Assembly: GCA_004000155.1 (NCBI GenBank)
Contig: RCSS01000370.1
Span: 1-11,852 of the forward strand
Reading direction: 5' to 3'
Length of the DNA: 11,852 nucleotides
From: Tubulinosema ratisbonensis
Lineage: Eukaryota; Microsporidia; Tubulinosematidae
Within the stretch, counting starts at the first letter, position 1, and each line of letters starts with the position of its first letter. A program made the translations under genes and the position numbers. The notes beneath the pieces were generated by a model that was not told the origin of the DNA, searched no databases, and saw only the letters and a list, made by a program, of their open reading frames with translations. Shown one piece after another: positions 1-8,159 of the stretch.

Positions 1-787
1 AATAGGACATTACTTAGTGAATAAAAAAAATTAACTCTTCTTGAAAGTTTTTTATGTTATAAAATTTTATAACGTATTTTCGGTAAATTTATTTAAAAAT
101 TTTTAAAATAGATCTGATTATATATCAAACATAATATCATAGAATGTAGATATAACAAGTCAATTTACACCAAGACTGAGTTATAAGAGTAAAATAAAAC
201 ATTAACTCTAAAATTAAATAATAATACTTTTAGATGATAAAAAAATTTAAAACATTTCAAATGTCAAATACCAAGTAATTTTATTTATTGTCCTAAATTT
301 TAATTTTTAGTATAAATGAATTAAAAAGACAAAGTATTCATTCATCATTAAGAAAATTAAAGAATAAAAGAAGTTAAAATCTGTATATCTTTTATAAATC
401 ATAACTAATTTATGAGATAATTAGTTTCACTTTTACATTTTATATCAAATCATGAAAATAACCTTATACACTTTGTGATATAAGATAAGTATTTCAAGCA
501 CAAAAATTAAGCCGCTTTATTAAATTTGAAGAAAAAATTGCTTGTTTTTAAAATTACTAATCCATAAAACATTTTTTTACTAAATTAGCATATCTCTAAA
601 TAATTTTTTGTTTAAATTTAAAAACTCTTAAAGATACTTTGATTAAATTTCTTTTCTGAAAATATTTTAAAAAACAATATTTGTAAAATTTTTTCAAGAA
701 AAAATTTTTTTTTGTTCTAAGAAAAAGTGTAAATATTCTTAGATCATTGTTTAGTTATAAATAAATTAAAAAAATTAGCCACTAAAA
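1..787. other. AT-rich intergenic stretch, no gene seen
   Basis: I see no convincing gene, structured RNA or mobile element here. The sequence is very AT-rich with many short A and T runs and frequent stops in all frames. The last 60 bases form the 5' flank of the gene at 788 and hold an A/T-only tract (ataaataaattaaaaaaatt) ending just before the start codon; it could serve as a core promoter, but nothing in the sequence proves this. Confidence 0.6.
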
Positions 788-1249
788 ATGTTTGACGAAA
801 ATTCAAAAAACATCTTCTACCCTGCAAAAATAACCTTAAAAAACTTAAAACTATCAAAACTTTTGAAAAGAGACGATCCATCAAACTTACTAAAAATGGT
901 ATTAGAGCAATTAAGAAATACTATTGAGCTCATAAAAGATGATTTAGATTTGTTAAACAACAAATCAGAACAACAAAGAGGCATTGATGGATTGGTTGAT
1001 GATAAAACTATGTTACAAGGGTATTTAGCAGACTTAGTAGATACAATCGGTATGAGCCCTGAAATAAAATCTAAGACACAGAAACTTATGTGTGATTTTG
1101 AAAAGAATGTCAAAGATACTTGTGAATGTATCTATGGGATCAAAAGTCAACCTTCTAAAATCGAATTTTTTAAACAGAAGTTGATGGTAGATGTTGAGAA
1201 GCTTGATGAAAAAGTTTCAGGGTTAGAGAAAATTATTTTTTCTGAATAA
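788..1249 (+). CDS. Small helical/coiled-coil protein of unknown function (153 aa)
   Basis: I do not recognise this protein. It is soluble and highly charged, with no signal peptide or membrane segment. The first 30 residues are basic (KNLKLSKLLKR). Three stretches then look helical with heptad-like hydrophobic spacing: about residues 31-62, 74-118 and 122-151, separated by a Gly/Asp-rich turn near 65-73 and a Ser/Pro break near 120-123. Cysteines at 102, 112 and 114 cluster in the second helix; three alone do not make a recognisable zinc site. Size and helix pattern would suit a subunit of a helical-bundle complex, but that is inference only. ATG 788 is the first start in an open frame that begins right after an AT-rich leader, and the frame ends at TAA. 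Lys and Asp/Glu codons give it a base composition clearly different from the flanking DNA, which supports it being coding. It has no close neighbour and is not related to the membrane family downstream. Confidence 0.8.
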   Translation: MFDENSKNIFYPAKITLKNLKLSKLLKRDDPSNLLKMVLEQLRNTIELIKDDLDLLNNKSEQQRGIDGLVDDKTMLQGYLADLVDTIGMSPEIKSKTQKLMCDFEKNVKDTCECIYGIKSQPSKIEFFKQKLMVDVEKLDEKVSGLEKIIFSE

Positions 1250-2063
1250 ATGAGTGCTAATTAAAATCAAACGTAAAATTTAATATTTTTTTAAGCAATT
1301 TTCAAATTTTTGATTTGTAAATTATAAATAATATAATAGGATGAAGATTAATATTGTTTCAGTGTTTTTTGAACTAATTTTTTTTAATCCTAAAACTAAA
1401 AATAAGATAATATTTCAGGTTAAATATTTTTTAAATATAAAACTTAAGATCTAAAAATCTTAAAACACGTTTTTCATTTTAAAAAAATTACCATAAAAAA
1501 TTTGAGACATTTTACTTGTTTCTTTAAAAATTAATACCAAAATCTTTTCGATAATTTCACTTTTCATTAAATAATGTCACTAATTAGGTATGTAAAGCAT
1601 AAGAAATTTTGAAAAAATGTTTTAAAAAAATCATTTTCGAATCATTACCTAAGAACCGTAATTTTGTTGCATTAAATCATGGGCTAATCTTCCATAAGGT
1701 TGCATCATATAAATAAATATTTGTGTTTTTTTTTGACAAAGAATTTTAATAATATGAGAATTAAAGCCAATACTTGGAAAACGGGTTAGCGAATGGTTTT
1801 TATAGTTTTGTTTGTTGAATAAATTGTTTTGTATGATGGTATTTTTATAAATTTAACTTTTTGTTTTAAATCGCTTAACAACTTTTAAATTTGAATAGAA
1901 GTATTTGTAATCGTAACAATTTAACTTAAACACGATCAAACAATAATTTTTAAAGGAAAAGGTATAGAGTTAAAAAAACAAAGAAATTTATTCTAAAATT
2001 TAATATATTTTCGATGATAAATTTTTCTTATCATTTTCTTATATTACAAAATTAAAATTAATC
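1250..2063. other. Intergenic stretch, no gene seen
   Basis: No open frame of meaningful length and no RNA gene recognised on either strand. A slightly GC-richer patch at about 1650-1800 has no reading frame that I could relate to a protein. The final bases form the 5' flank of the membrane-protein gene at 2064. Confidence 0.55.
2024..2034 (+). promoter_or_regulatory. TTTCTTATCAT motif upstream of membrane gene
   Basis: The string tttcttatcat lies 30 bases before ATG 2064. The same string overlaps the start codons of the two paralogues (6343-6353 and 9019-9029, where the ATG supplies the final bases). Sharing across three diverged genes suggests either an initiator-like element near the transcript start or inherited sequence from the common ancestor. 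With such AT-rich DNA the match is modest evidence. Confidence 0.3.
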
Positions 2064-2972
2064 ATGACAAACAGCAAAAAGAAAGTACGTAAAAAATCAT
2101 ATTCATCATACAAACACCGAAAACCTATTACAAACTGTCAGTTGGACAATCCAGATAATAAAATAGCATATTTTTTTTATATAGTAAACGAATATTTACA
2201 AACATTGTTTATTTCTTATTTTATTTTAAAAATTTATCCATTAATAAGCTACGTTTACTATGCTATTATCTACATTACTTTAAAAACCATAAATCTATTT
2301 ATCAGTTTTAAAATCTATAAAAAACACTACGTTATTTATAACTGGTTATTAAGATTAAGATTCTATTTTGACGATGTTACGAAATTAACATTTATTGGAA
2401 TGTTTTCATTTTTTTGTATCAAACAATTAATTAGAATTTTTAAGTTTTGCATTTCAGAATTAGATTCTACTACTTTTGCTGTATTGCTTATAGTATTAAT
2501 CTGTTCATTAATTTTTGTTTATTTGTTTGTAAAGATAATATTCTATTATTTTAAACATGCATATTTTTTCAGCAAACATACTATCATTGAAATTTATAGG
2601 TTTCTACATTTTCGAATTATGATTCTTAGTTTTATTTACTTAATTTTGTTTATTTCAATAGAGATTCTTTTTCTCCAATCTATTTTTATTTTTGGTATGT
2701 TGATTTTATTACTTTTAATAATATTTGTTGCGATTATTTTTCCTTTGTTTCTCTTTAAAGGTCTTCATTTCAGAATGGATTTATTTGACGATATTTTGTT
2801 TGAATCTTCTTTTTTGTTGTTTTTCTGTTATTTGATTAATTTACTTGTTTTTTGTGAGTTTGTTCTGAGTAAATGTAAAGATAGAGGTAAGATAGTGTTC
2901 TATTTATTTGACAAAATGACCTATTTGGATGAAAGAATGTGGATGCATAGGTGGATAGATGATAATTATTAA
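2064..2972 (+). CDS. Seven-segment membrane protein, diverged family member (302 aa)
   Basis: Multi-pass membrane protein of a family represented three times in this window; function unknown. The N-terminal 30 residues are hydrophilic and strongly basic (KKKVRKK, KHRK), so they probably face the cytoplasm. Hydrophobic segments fall at about 34-56, 59-82, 106-124, 137-162, 184-206, 208-232 and 247-268. The tail from 269 is hydrophilic and carries the family's signature: YLFDK at 280-284, Y287, D289-E290, W293 and H295. Family matches also occur at NKIAY (32-36) with NE at 42-43, IYIT (69-72), DD (103-104) and FRIMILS (183-189). It is much less similar to the other two copies than they are to each other and is one residue longer, so it is an older duplicate. 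ATG 2064 is chosen because the aligned start of the N-terminal tail falls at the same distance from the NKIA motif as in the paralogues. Phe, Ile, Leu, Tyr richness partly reflects the AT bias, but conservation between copies argues for a real protein. Confidence 0.85.
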   Translation: MTNSKKKVRKKSYSSYKHRKPITNCQLDNPDNKIAYFFYIVNEYLQTLFISYFILKIYPLISYVYYAIIYITLKTINLFISFKIYKKHYVIYNWLLRLRFYFDDVTKLTFIGMFSFFCIKQLIRIFKFCISELDSTTFAVLLIVLICSLIFVYLFVKIIFYYFKHAYFFSKHTIIEIYRFLHFRIMILSFIYLILFISIEILFLQSIFIFGMLILLLLIIFVAIIFPLFLFKGLHFRMDLFDDILFESSFLLFFCYLINLLVFCEFVLSKCKDRGKIVFYLFDKMTYLDERMWMHRWIDDNY

Positions 2973-4312
2973 TTAAATCGTAAATGTTTTAAATTTTAGA
3001 ATATTCAATTTAATCACGAATTTTAAGGCAGCAATCAGAAATATAAATTTTGCATATTTTTAGTAATTCTTAATTAAGTGACTATATTTAAAATGATAAG
3101 TTTTTTAAAATCTTACTTTTAAAACCAATAAAAACAATTTATTAGAATATAAACACCTTAAATAAAGGCTCAAATCACCTTTTCAAGTTAAAAAAAATAC
3201 ATTCTATTTCTTTAATATCTAATATCAACTAATTTAATGAATAAAATGTAAGCTAAAAGTAAAAAGACGTTTAAAAAGAACTACAAATTAACAAAATTTG
3301 ATTTTAAAATAGAAAAGGCACTACTTTACATTCAAACCAAAAATGGTTTCATTTTAATATTAAACCACACTTTAAATTTGAATATGTTGTATGTGAATTT
3401 CAAATCTCAAAAATTTTTAATGATATAAGAAAAATCTCTAAAATTTTAGATTTAACTGTTTACTATCCATAAAATTAATATATAAGAAATTTTAGCAAAA
3501 AGCTATTTTTTTATATTTTAAACTATGTCAGGCTCTAATGATTTAAATTAAAACACGTTACTATCCTCGATAGATATAAGCTTATAAATATTAAATTTTT
3601 CATCATAAAATTTGATTACGTATGTATAAATCCCCTCTCTATATATAAATAATAGATGTAAATATTTTTGTGAATTAATACTGCAGACGAATTTCAAAGA
3701 AAGCAGGACAATAAAATCTAAAAACTTGCAAGCAAGAGAATTCTAAAGGATTGGTATCAAGATTAAAAGCGAATACTGAAAAAAACTCTAACATTTATAG
3801 CTAAGCTAGAAAAAAATTTTTATGTATTTAGTAAATCATTAGATTCAAACGATTTCACATAAAATGATTTAAATTTAATAAGCGTTAAGTTTGTTTTTTT
3901 GTTGGAAAACTTGATAAAAATTGTTTTAATGCGCCACATGTATTATTAAATCAACATAGGTTTAAAAAAAATACAACTAATTTGAGTTTTAAATATATTA
4001 TTTTATATTTAGTTTTGAATATAAAAAATTTTTTTAAATGATTCGAAACAGAAAATTTAACATTGTCATTTATTTATAACCAAAATATAGTTTTAGCACA
4101 ATAAATACAAAATATTTAAGATTACATAACAATGACTATTTTAATTATTATGGTAAAAAAAGCCTCTTTTTTAATAATTAATCTAACTTTACAAAGTAAC
4201 ATTGATTTTGAATTTTTGTTTAGTCACGAACATAAAATCCAGTTTTTTACGATTTATGATATCACAAGTCATTNGTGATTTAGAATAAATATTTAAGCAT
4301 TTTGATAACTAA
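2973..4312. other. Long intergenic stretch, no gene recognised
   Basis: No intact gene. A slightly GC-richer patch at about 3680-3770 reads for some twenty codons on the + strand with little bias toward stops (LQTNFKESRTIKSK) and may be a worn coding fragment, but I could not match it to a family. Given the retroelement relic that starts downstream, an upstream gag or protease remnant is possible but unsupported. There is one N at 4274. Confidence 0.45.
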
Positions 4313-4513
4313 TATACCAAACCATTTAATTATACTTCAGAAACTATTAGAATAGAGGGTCGTTTAGTATGCTTAAAATTTAAAAATTTGCATGATGAAT
4401 TTAAACAAGCTTTTTTAAAAATTGAAATTTCACTAAAGTTTGATGCATTACACCCACAACTGAATAAATTAAATACAAAGGATTTACATTTTTTACAAAG
4501 TATTAACACTTAA
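4313..4513 (+). pseudogene. Open 66-codon stretch without ATG, possible 5' part of pol relic
   Basis: This frame is open for 66 codons between TAA at 4310-4312 and TAA at 4511-4513 and contains no ATG, so it is not a normal gene. Its translation is balanced and protein-like (IEGRLVCLKF near the start, LHPQLNKLNTKDL near the end), unlike the surrounding noise. It is in the same reading frame as the LPRVD reverse-transcriptase motif at 4631 and ends about 70 bases before the first RT-like motif, where the protease-RT linker of a Ty3/gypsy pol would lie. I infer that it belongs to the same relic. It contains no recognisable protease active site, so it could also be the end of an unrelated broken gene. 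Confidence 0.4.
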
Positions 4514-5074
4514 GGCGCTTAAATCAATTTTTTTATTTTAATTTCTTGATTAAACTTACTAAGTATAAAATTTTACATTTTTTTGTTGTAAACCTTCTAA
4601 TTTTATCGTAACATATTTATTTTTGTAAGGCTACCGCGGGTGGACCTCTTCTCCTTGGAGGTACATTATGAAAATACTGTTTACTTTGAATAAATTGTTT
4701 TTATAAACTTTTTAAACCCCATGCTTTAATCAAAAAACTTTCTTATAAACTTTTAGGCTTCGGTCTAAGAACACAAAAGACCTTTTAATTAGTGTCAAAA
4801 GGAGACATTCTTAGACTCCTGTCAATTTTAATATAAATATTAGAGACAATTATTACTTAATTAGTCTTAGTAAATATTTTTCGTCATGCCAGATTAAAAT
4901 TATACAGAAAAATAAATCTTATTTACAATTAAAATTTTTTTAATAAAAATTAAACCTCCTTGAATAGCTTTAAGTTGAACTCATCACCTTAATAAAAAAA
5001 GACTAGCTTGGAATATCATATCTGCTTTTATATTGTTTTTTATAACCAAAGCCTGCAAGGTAAAGCAAACTTGT

Positions 5075-5088
5075 GCTGTTAATAGATT
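5075..5088 (+). repeat. Possible worn target-site duplication, left side of copy 1
   Basis: gctgttaatagatt here and gctgttagatt at 5271-5281 flank copy 1. They differ by three extra bases (ata, or an equivalent placement) in the left copy. Joining the flanks at this point restores a continuous gypsy-like protein alignment across the insertion, which supports a true duplication. It is imperfect, as expected for an older insertion than copy 2. Confidence 0.4.
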
Positions 5089-5093
5089 GCACA

Positions 5094-5258
5094 GGGTAGA
5101 TTTTAGCAGGTGAAAAGCTCGCAGTATCTTGAGCTATACCTAATTATGTAGAAACATATTTCACCGTATGTTTCTTTTAATTAGATAATAATATTTTTTA
5201 TAAAAGTTATAGCGAAAAGATTTTCGTATGGACTTCCCATCCCTAAATAGCAAAAAAA
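5094..5258 (+). mobile_element. SINE-like structured repeat, copy 1
   Basis: Non-coding repeat of about 165 bp, similar over its length to 10876-11039. The longest identical run is 27 bp (5117-5143 against 10900-10926). It ends in an A run (5252-5258). Predicted pairings are GGTGAAA 5109-5115 with TTTCACC 5159-5165; GCTC 5117-5120 with GAGC 5131-5134; GCTATA 5133-5138 with TATAGC 5208-5213; GAAACATA 5151-5158 with TATGTTTC 5167-5174; and ATGG 5228-5231 with CCAT 5237-5240. Some are mutually exclusive. The GCTC-loop-GAGC hairpin resembles a tRNA D-arm, but I see no convincing A and B boxes, so the parent RNA is unknown. It splits the pol relic, in the pol sense orientation, between the RT connection and RNase H. 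The short A tail suggests copying by a LINE-type machinery that is not visible in this window. Confidence 0.6.
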
Positions 5259-5270
5259 TCTGCTTTTATA

Positions 5271-5281
5271 GCTGTTAGATT
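5271..5281 (+). repeat. Possible worn target-site duplication, right side of copy 1
   Basis: gctgttagatt matches the left flank at 5075-5088 apart from a three-base difference. Thirteen bases (tctgcttttata and neighbours) lie between the A run of the repeat and this site; they may be tail sequence or later change. Confidence 0.4.
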
Positions 5282-5505
5282 CCGGATAAAAAGTTTACAC
5301 TCGTTTTACTTGCTTTAAAAACATATAAAAAGATATTATCAGATCACAGAGAAGATTAGAAATCTAGGCAAAACTCTCGGTTATACACATTAAATTAAAA
5401 TTATATGTTGTAGCTGCTGAACAATTAATAGCCAAAAAGGAGTGAATAAAATATTTTATTGTCTATAAAGGCAATATAGATCATTTGGTTCTTTATCTCC
5501 TATGA

Positions 5506-6258
5506 AAGTATTTGACGTAACTTTTTAAATAAATTAAATATATCAAAAAATACTTTTTAAAAAAACAATAAGTAAGCTGCGCAAGTAATACAAAAAGCCA
5601 TTAGTATATGTTTAACTAACGATAATCGTAGAACTATAAAGAGACTAATATTTATATTAAACTTTTATACATGTTAAATATGAGAACGTCATACACAATG
5701 AGACAATCATTATGTCTCAAAATTATTTAAACGATAGAAACATGTTCCTTTGATTGATAAATTGCAAAGCGGCATGTTTTGTACAAAAGAACAGATATTT
5801 TTAATAGTTTTAACTACAAGGTTTTATAGTAATACTTTTATTCACAAAGTCACATATTAAAAAGCACAGCAGACCCAAGGATTTTAAACAAAAATTTAAA
5901 AATTTAAAATATAATTATAGCTATTTTTTAGCATTAAGGTTTAATCTAAAGGCTTATTATGGCTAAAAGTCTCATTTGTAAATATTAATTTACCTTAATT
6001 TCAATATAATTATTAAATATATATTAATTAATTTGTTTTTTTACCTGATACTACTAGGTTAAACGTGATCTGGCGGGCTGTGTTTATTGTTTTCAATTAA
6101 AGATTGTTTTTTAGAATACATTTTATATTTAAAGTTTAACTTTAAATACTTTAAAAGATGATAATGATCAGATGATATTTATTGCCATTTTAGGACAATG
6201 AAATCTTTTCATTCACTTCTTTTCAGCTTCCAATAATCTAGCAGCTACGACACTACTA
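5506..6258. other. Intergenic stretch, possibly further worn retroelement
   Basis: No intact gene. Downstream of RNase H an integrase would be expected. One GC-richer patch reads RDLAGCVYCFQLK on the + strand (6064-6102), with C-x-x-C at 6079-6090 followed by F-Q-x-x-K, reminiscent of the end of an integrase zinc finger, but it stands alone and I give it low weight. A 7-bp hairpin, TGAGACA and TGTCTCA with a 7-base loop, lies at 5699-5719. The segment around 5917-5945 resembles 8791-8815, upstream of the other paralogue. Confidence 0.4.
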
Positions 6259-6351
6259 CATTTGTTATCTTAAATTTTGCTAGCAAAAATCTTTATATAA
6301 TAAAAGTAATTACTTAATCTATCTTTATTTAGAAATTATTATTTTCTTATC
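6259..6351 (+). promoter_or_regulatory. Conserved 5' flank shared with the gene at 9028
   Basis: The 90 bases before the start codon align with 8935-9027 upstream of the paralogue with scattered substitutions. The last 21 bases before ATG (agaaattattattttcttat plus c) are identical in both copies, and identity continues through ATGG (6331-6355 and 9007-9031). A leader or core promoter kept intact while flanking bases changed is a reasonable reading; recent common ancestry or gene conversion is the alternative. Confidence 0.45.
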
Positions 6352-7257
6352 ATGGGAAGAGAGACCAAATTTAATGTAAATGAGAAGAATGGACACAACG
6401 AACTAAAAACTTTGTTAAAACATCCTATTAAAAAATCCCACAATAAAATAGCATTTTGTATTTATATAATTAATGAATCTTTACTTTCTTTATTATTATC
6501 ATGTATTCTTTTGAGAATGTATCAGTTTATAAGTTGTACATTATTTTCAGTAATATACATTACCTTCAAGATAACAAATCATCTATTGTGTTACAATATT
6601 TTTCTTAAATTTCGAAAATTTACTTTAATTTTAATTAGAATAAGAAATTTTATTGATGATTTTCTTATGTTATGTTATTTTTTAGTTTTTTTATCCGTAA
6701 ATTTTATTTACACTCATAGAATACTGAAACATTGCCTATATAAGTTAGAACCTGGAGTTATTTCAATGTTTTTTGTTGGAATTTTATCGTTACTTATTAA
6801 TATGTTTCTTCTATCTAAAATTTTTATTAATTACATAAAAGATTCTTATTTTAGACATTTTTTAAATGTCAATGAATTTTTTCAAATTCTAGTTTGGAGA
6901 ATTAGAATAATGCTTTTAATTTACGTTTCTTTATTTGTATTAGTTTTATTTTTCTTACAGAAAACCTATTTTTTATTTTATATTTTAGTGTCTTTATTTT
7001 CATTGTTGGCGGTGCCAGGGATTGTTTTTGAATTCATATATAACAATTTAAATATTGATTTATCATATTATGATGCAATGCTGGCTTCATTTTTATTTGA
7101 AATAGCAAAATTTTTTTTATTTATGCTCACGGTCTTTAACGAATTTATATTAGCCACTAACGAAGTTGATAAAGTTTGTTATTTTTATTTGTTTGATAAA
7201 AAAGCATATGTTGACGAGAAGACATGGGCACATGATATTATAAATAAATATTTTTAA
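6352..7257 (+). CDS. Seven-segment membrane protein, paralogue A (301 aa)
   Basis: Member of the same membrane family as the genes at 2064 and 9028; function unknown. A hydrophilic, charged N-terminus of about 32 residues (lower in Arg than the 2064 protein) precedes hydrophobic segments at about 33-55, 59-83, 104-122, 136-161, 185-205, 206-230 and 245-267. The tail reads NEFILATNEVDK, then YLFDK at 279-283, Y286, D288-E289, W292 and H294. A charged loop at 84-103 (IRIRNFIDDF) and one at 162-184 (WRIRI) are conserved in paralogue B. Aligned without a single gap, the two share about 202 of 301 residues by hand count; the loops, the third segment and the tail are nearly invariant while the N-terminus and segments 4 and 7 vary. 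ATG 6352 is the only sensible start and matches the paralogue's position. There is no signal peptide cleavage site that I can see. A transporter, receptor-like or surface role are all open. Confidence 0.88.
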   Translation: MGRETKFNVNEKNGHNELKTLLKHPIKKSHNKIAFCIYIINESLLSLLLSCILLRMYQFISCTLFSVIYITFKITNHLLCYNIFLKFRKFTLILIRIRNFIDDFLMLCYFLVFLSVNFIYTHRILKHCLYKLEPGVISMFFVGILSLLINMFLLSKIFINYIKDSYFRHFLNVNEFFQILVWRIRIMLLIYVSLFVLVLFFLQKTYFLFYILVSLFSLLAVPGIVFEFIYNNLNIDLSYYDAMLASFLFEIAKFFLFMLTVFNEFILATNEVDKVCYFYLFDKKAYVDEKTWAHDIINKYF

Positions 7258-7753
7258 CAAAATAAAAAATAAACAGAAACAAAGACGTAGATTTTTAATA
7301 ATGAATATATTTTTGTATAATACTGTTTACAACAAATTTTTTTAAAAAATATTTTTGCAAAAAAGATCCCAATCTATGAAATTAATAAAAAACTTAAATT
7401 TTTATCCATAAAAGCGTTTGATATATAAAGCTTTATTCTAAAAAGTAATTTTTTAATGGGTTGAAAAATCAAATTATAGACTATAAAGTTAAATCATTGA
7501 AGAATAACTCTTTAGAATATTATTTGTGCGTTATAAGTAAAATTGCTTTTTGTGTCTATTACCAAATATTATCGAAACCCTTAATTTGTTTTAAAAAAAA
7601 AACATAAGAAAAATTTTATTATTAGTTCATGATAAAGTTTTACAAAAATGTTTTAAATGTGAATACTATACAAAAACAAATCTCTTTATATAAATTTTAA
7701 TAAAAAATAAACATTAGTACTGCAAATCTAAAATGAATAAATAAAATTATTAT

Positions 7754-7876
7754 ATGATTTTAAATCTATTAGATTTAAACCCAATATTCTTAAAAAGTGA
7801 TAATTCTTCTAAATATGGCTTTAAAGACAATTTTGACAATTTTATTAAAATCTTAGAATTGACCCCAAGCATTTAA
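7754..7876 (+). CDS. Tiny ATG frame, possible small or broken gene (40 aa)
   Basis: A 40-codon ATG frame ending in TAA. Its translation has a normal mixture of residues (MILNLLDLNP at the start, ILELTPSI at the end) and is less low-complexity than its surroundings, but a frame of this length can arise by chance. No family is recognised, no motif is visible and no flanking promoter can be assigned. It could also be a remnant of the retroelement whose integrase fragment lies downstream. Confidence 0.12.
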   Translation: MILNLLDLNPIFLKSDNSSKYGFKDNFDNFIKILELTPSI

Positions 7877-7952
7877 TAAATAAAACCAGTTTCTATTTTT
7901 ATTGGCTCTGTGATTTATAAAGTACTAGTGTCTAAATAAAATTATTTATTGT

Positions 7953-8049
7953 ACGGGCCTTATTTATTTATCAAACATATTTACCTTTTAAATGTTATAT
8001 TTCGACATAACATTTAATTAAATGAATTTACATGTAAATTACTGCCCGT
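7953..8049. repeat. Cluster of nested inverted repeats
   Basis: Three inverted repeats fit inside one another. An outer GC-rich pair, ACGGGC 7953-7958 with GCCCGT 8044-8049, encloses an 11-bp perfect stem (7988-7998 with 8007-8017, 8-base loop) and a 16-bp perfect palindrome (AATTTACATGTAAATT, 8025-8040). In single-stranded form this would be a closed multi-branch fold. It may be a small structured RNA, the ends of a tiny transposon, or coincidence; only the outer GC-rich stem is surprising in this AT-rich context. Confidence 0.35.
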
Positions 8050-8159
8050 TTACCCTTCACCAAAAAAAATTTAATTATATTTTCGTTTTTATCTTTATTC
8101 GTTCACAATATTTTTTTTTCTTTTCACTAGAAGTATGTTTTTGCTGTCTAGTGATAGAA

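Larger units (their letters stand above)
4580..5505 (+). pseudogene. Ty3/gypsy pol relic: reverse transcriptase and RNase H
   Basis: Decayed retrotransposon polyprotein, not functional. Reading across frames, the ordered landmarks of a Ty3/gypsy RT and RNase H appear. FVVN (4582-4593) sits at the V-D-Y-R position. LPRVD (4631-4645) followed by LGGT (4654-4665) matches the PLPRIDDLL-LGG region. YKLLGFGLRTQKTF, then a stop in place of Gln (about 4741-4785), matches the MPFGL-NAP-TFQ motif. The catalytic Y-x-D-D is not preserved; the place reads NIRDN. KACKVKQ (5048-5068) fits the AF-x-LK connection. After the inserted repeat, IPDKKFTL (5279-5302), ILS and SRLYTLN fit the PDF-x-K-FTL, IG-x-ILSQ and SRxLN parts of RNase H. 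AAEQLIAKKE-IKYF and IDHLVLYL (5413-5502) fit the E-x-x-LLA helix and the TDHxxL motif. Multiple stops and frameshifts show long neutral decay. The order and spacing of weak motifs, rather than any single one, support the call. Confidence 0.72.
7258..8120. other. Intergenic stretch with palindrome cluster and one tiny ORF
   Basis: No gene of normal size. It contains a 40-codon ATG frame (7754-7876) and a group of inverted repeats (7953-8049), both listed separately. The first 100 bases after the stop show only weak resemblance to the 3' flank of the gene at 9028. Confidence 0.5.

Noticed and set aside
817..1113. 98-codon minus-strand frame
   Set aside because: Antisense shadow of the gene at 788; Ser/Phe/Leu-rich composition mirrors its Lys/Glu/Leu codons.
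4628..4665. GC-rich island thought to be a tRNA or rRNA fragment
   Set aside because: No tRNA arms or rRNA core could be built, while the same bases read as the LPRVD and LGGT parts of an RT.
4753..4816. Hairpin with a cUUCGg loop (4753-4768) that competes with a 9-bp long-range stem (4763-4771 with 4808-4816), like a switch
   Set aside because: It coincides with the PFGL-like region of the RT relic, whose codons explain the bases. No second copy and no gene start nearby support a regulatory RNA.
4774..4824. Minus-strand SLRMSPFDTN resembling the integrase MSPF motif
   Set aside because: The + strand of the same segment carries ordered RT motifs, so the minus-strand resemblance is a coincidence.
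5346..5359. ACAGAGAAGATTAG, identical to the core of U6 snRNA
   Set aside because: The next bases are AAATC, so the AGC triad is broken, and no U6 internal stem-loop or 5' stem follows. The segment also reads as part of the RNase H relic, so I treat the match as chance.
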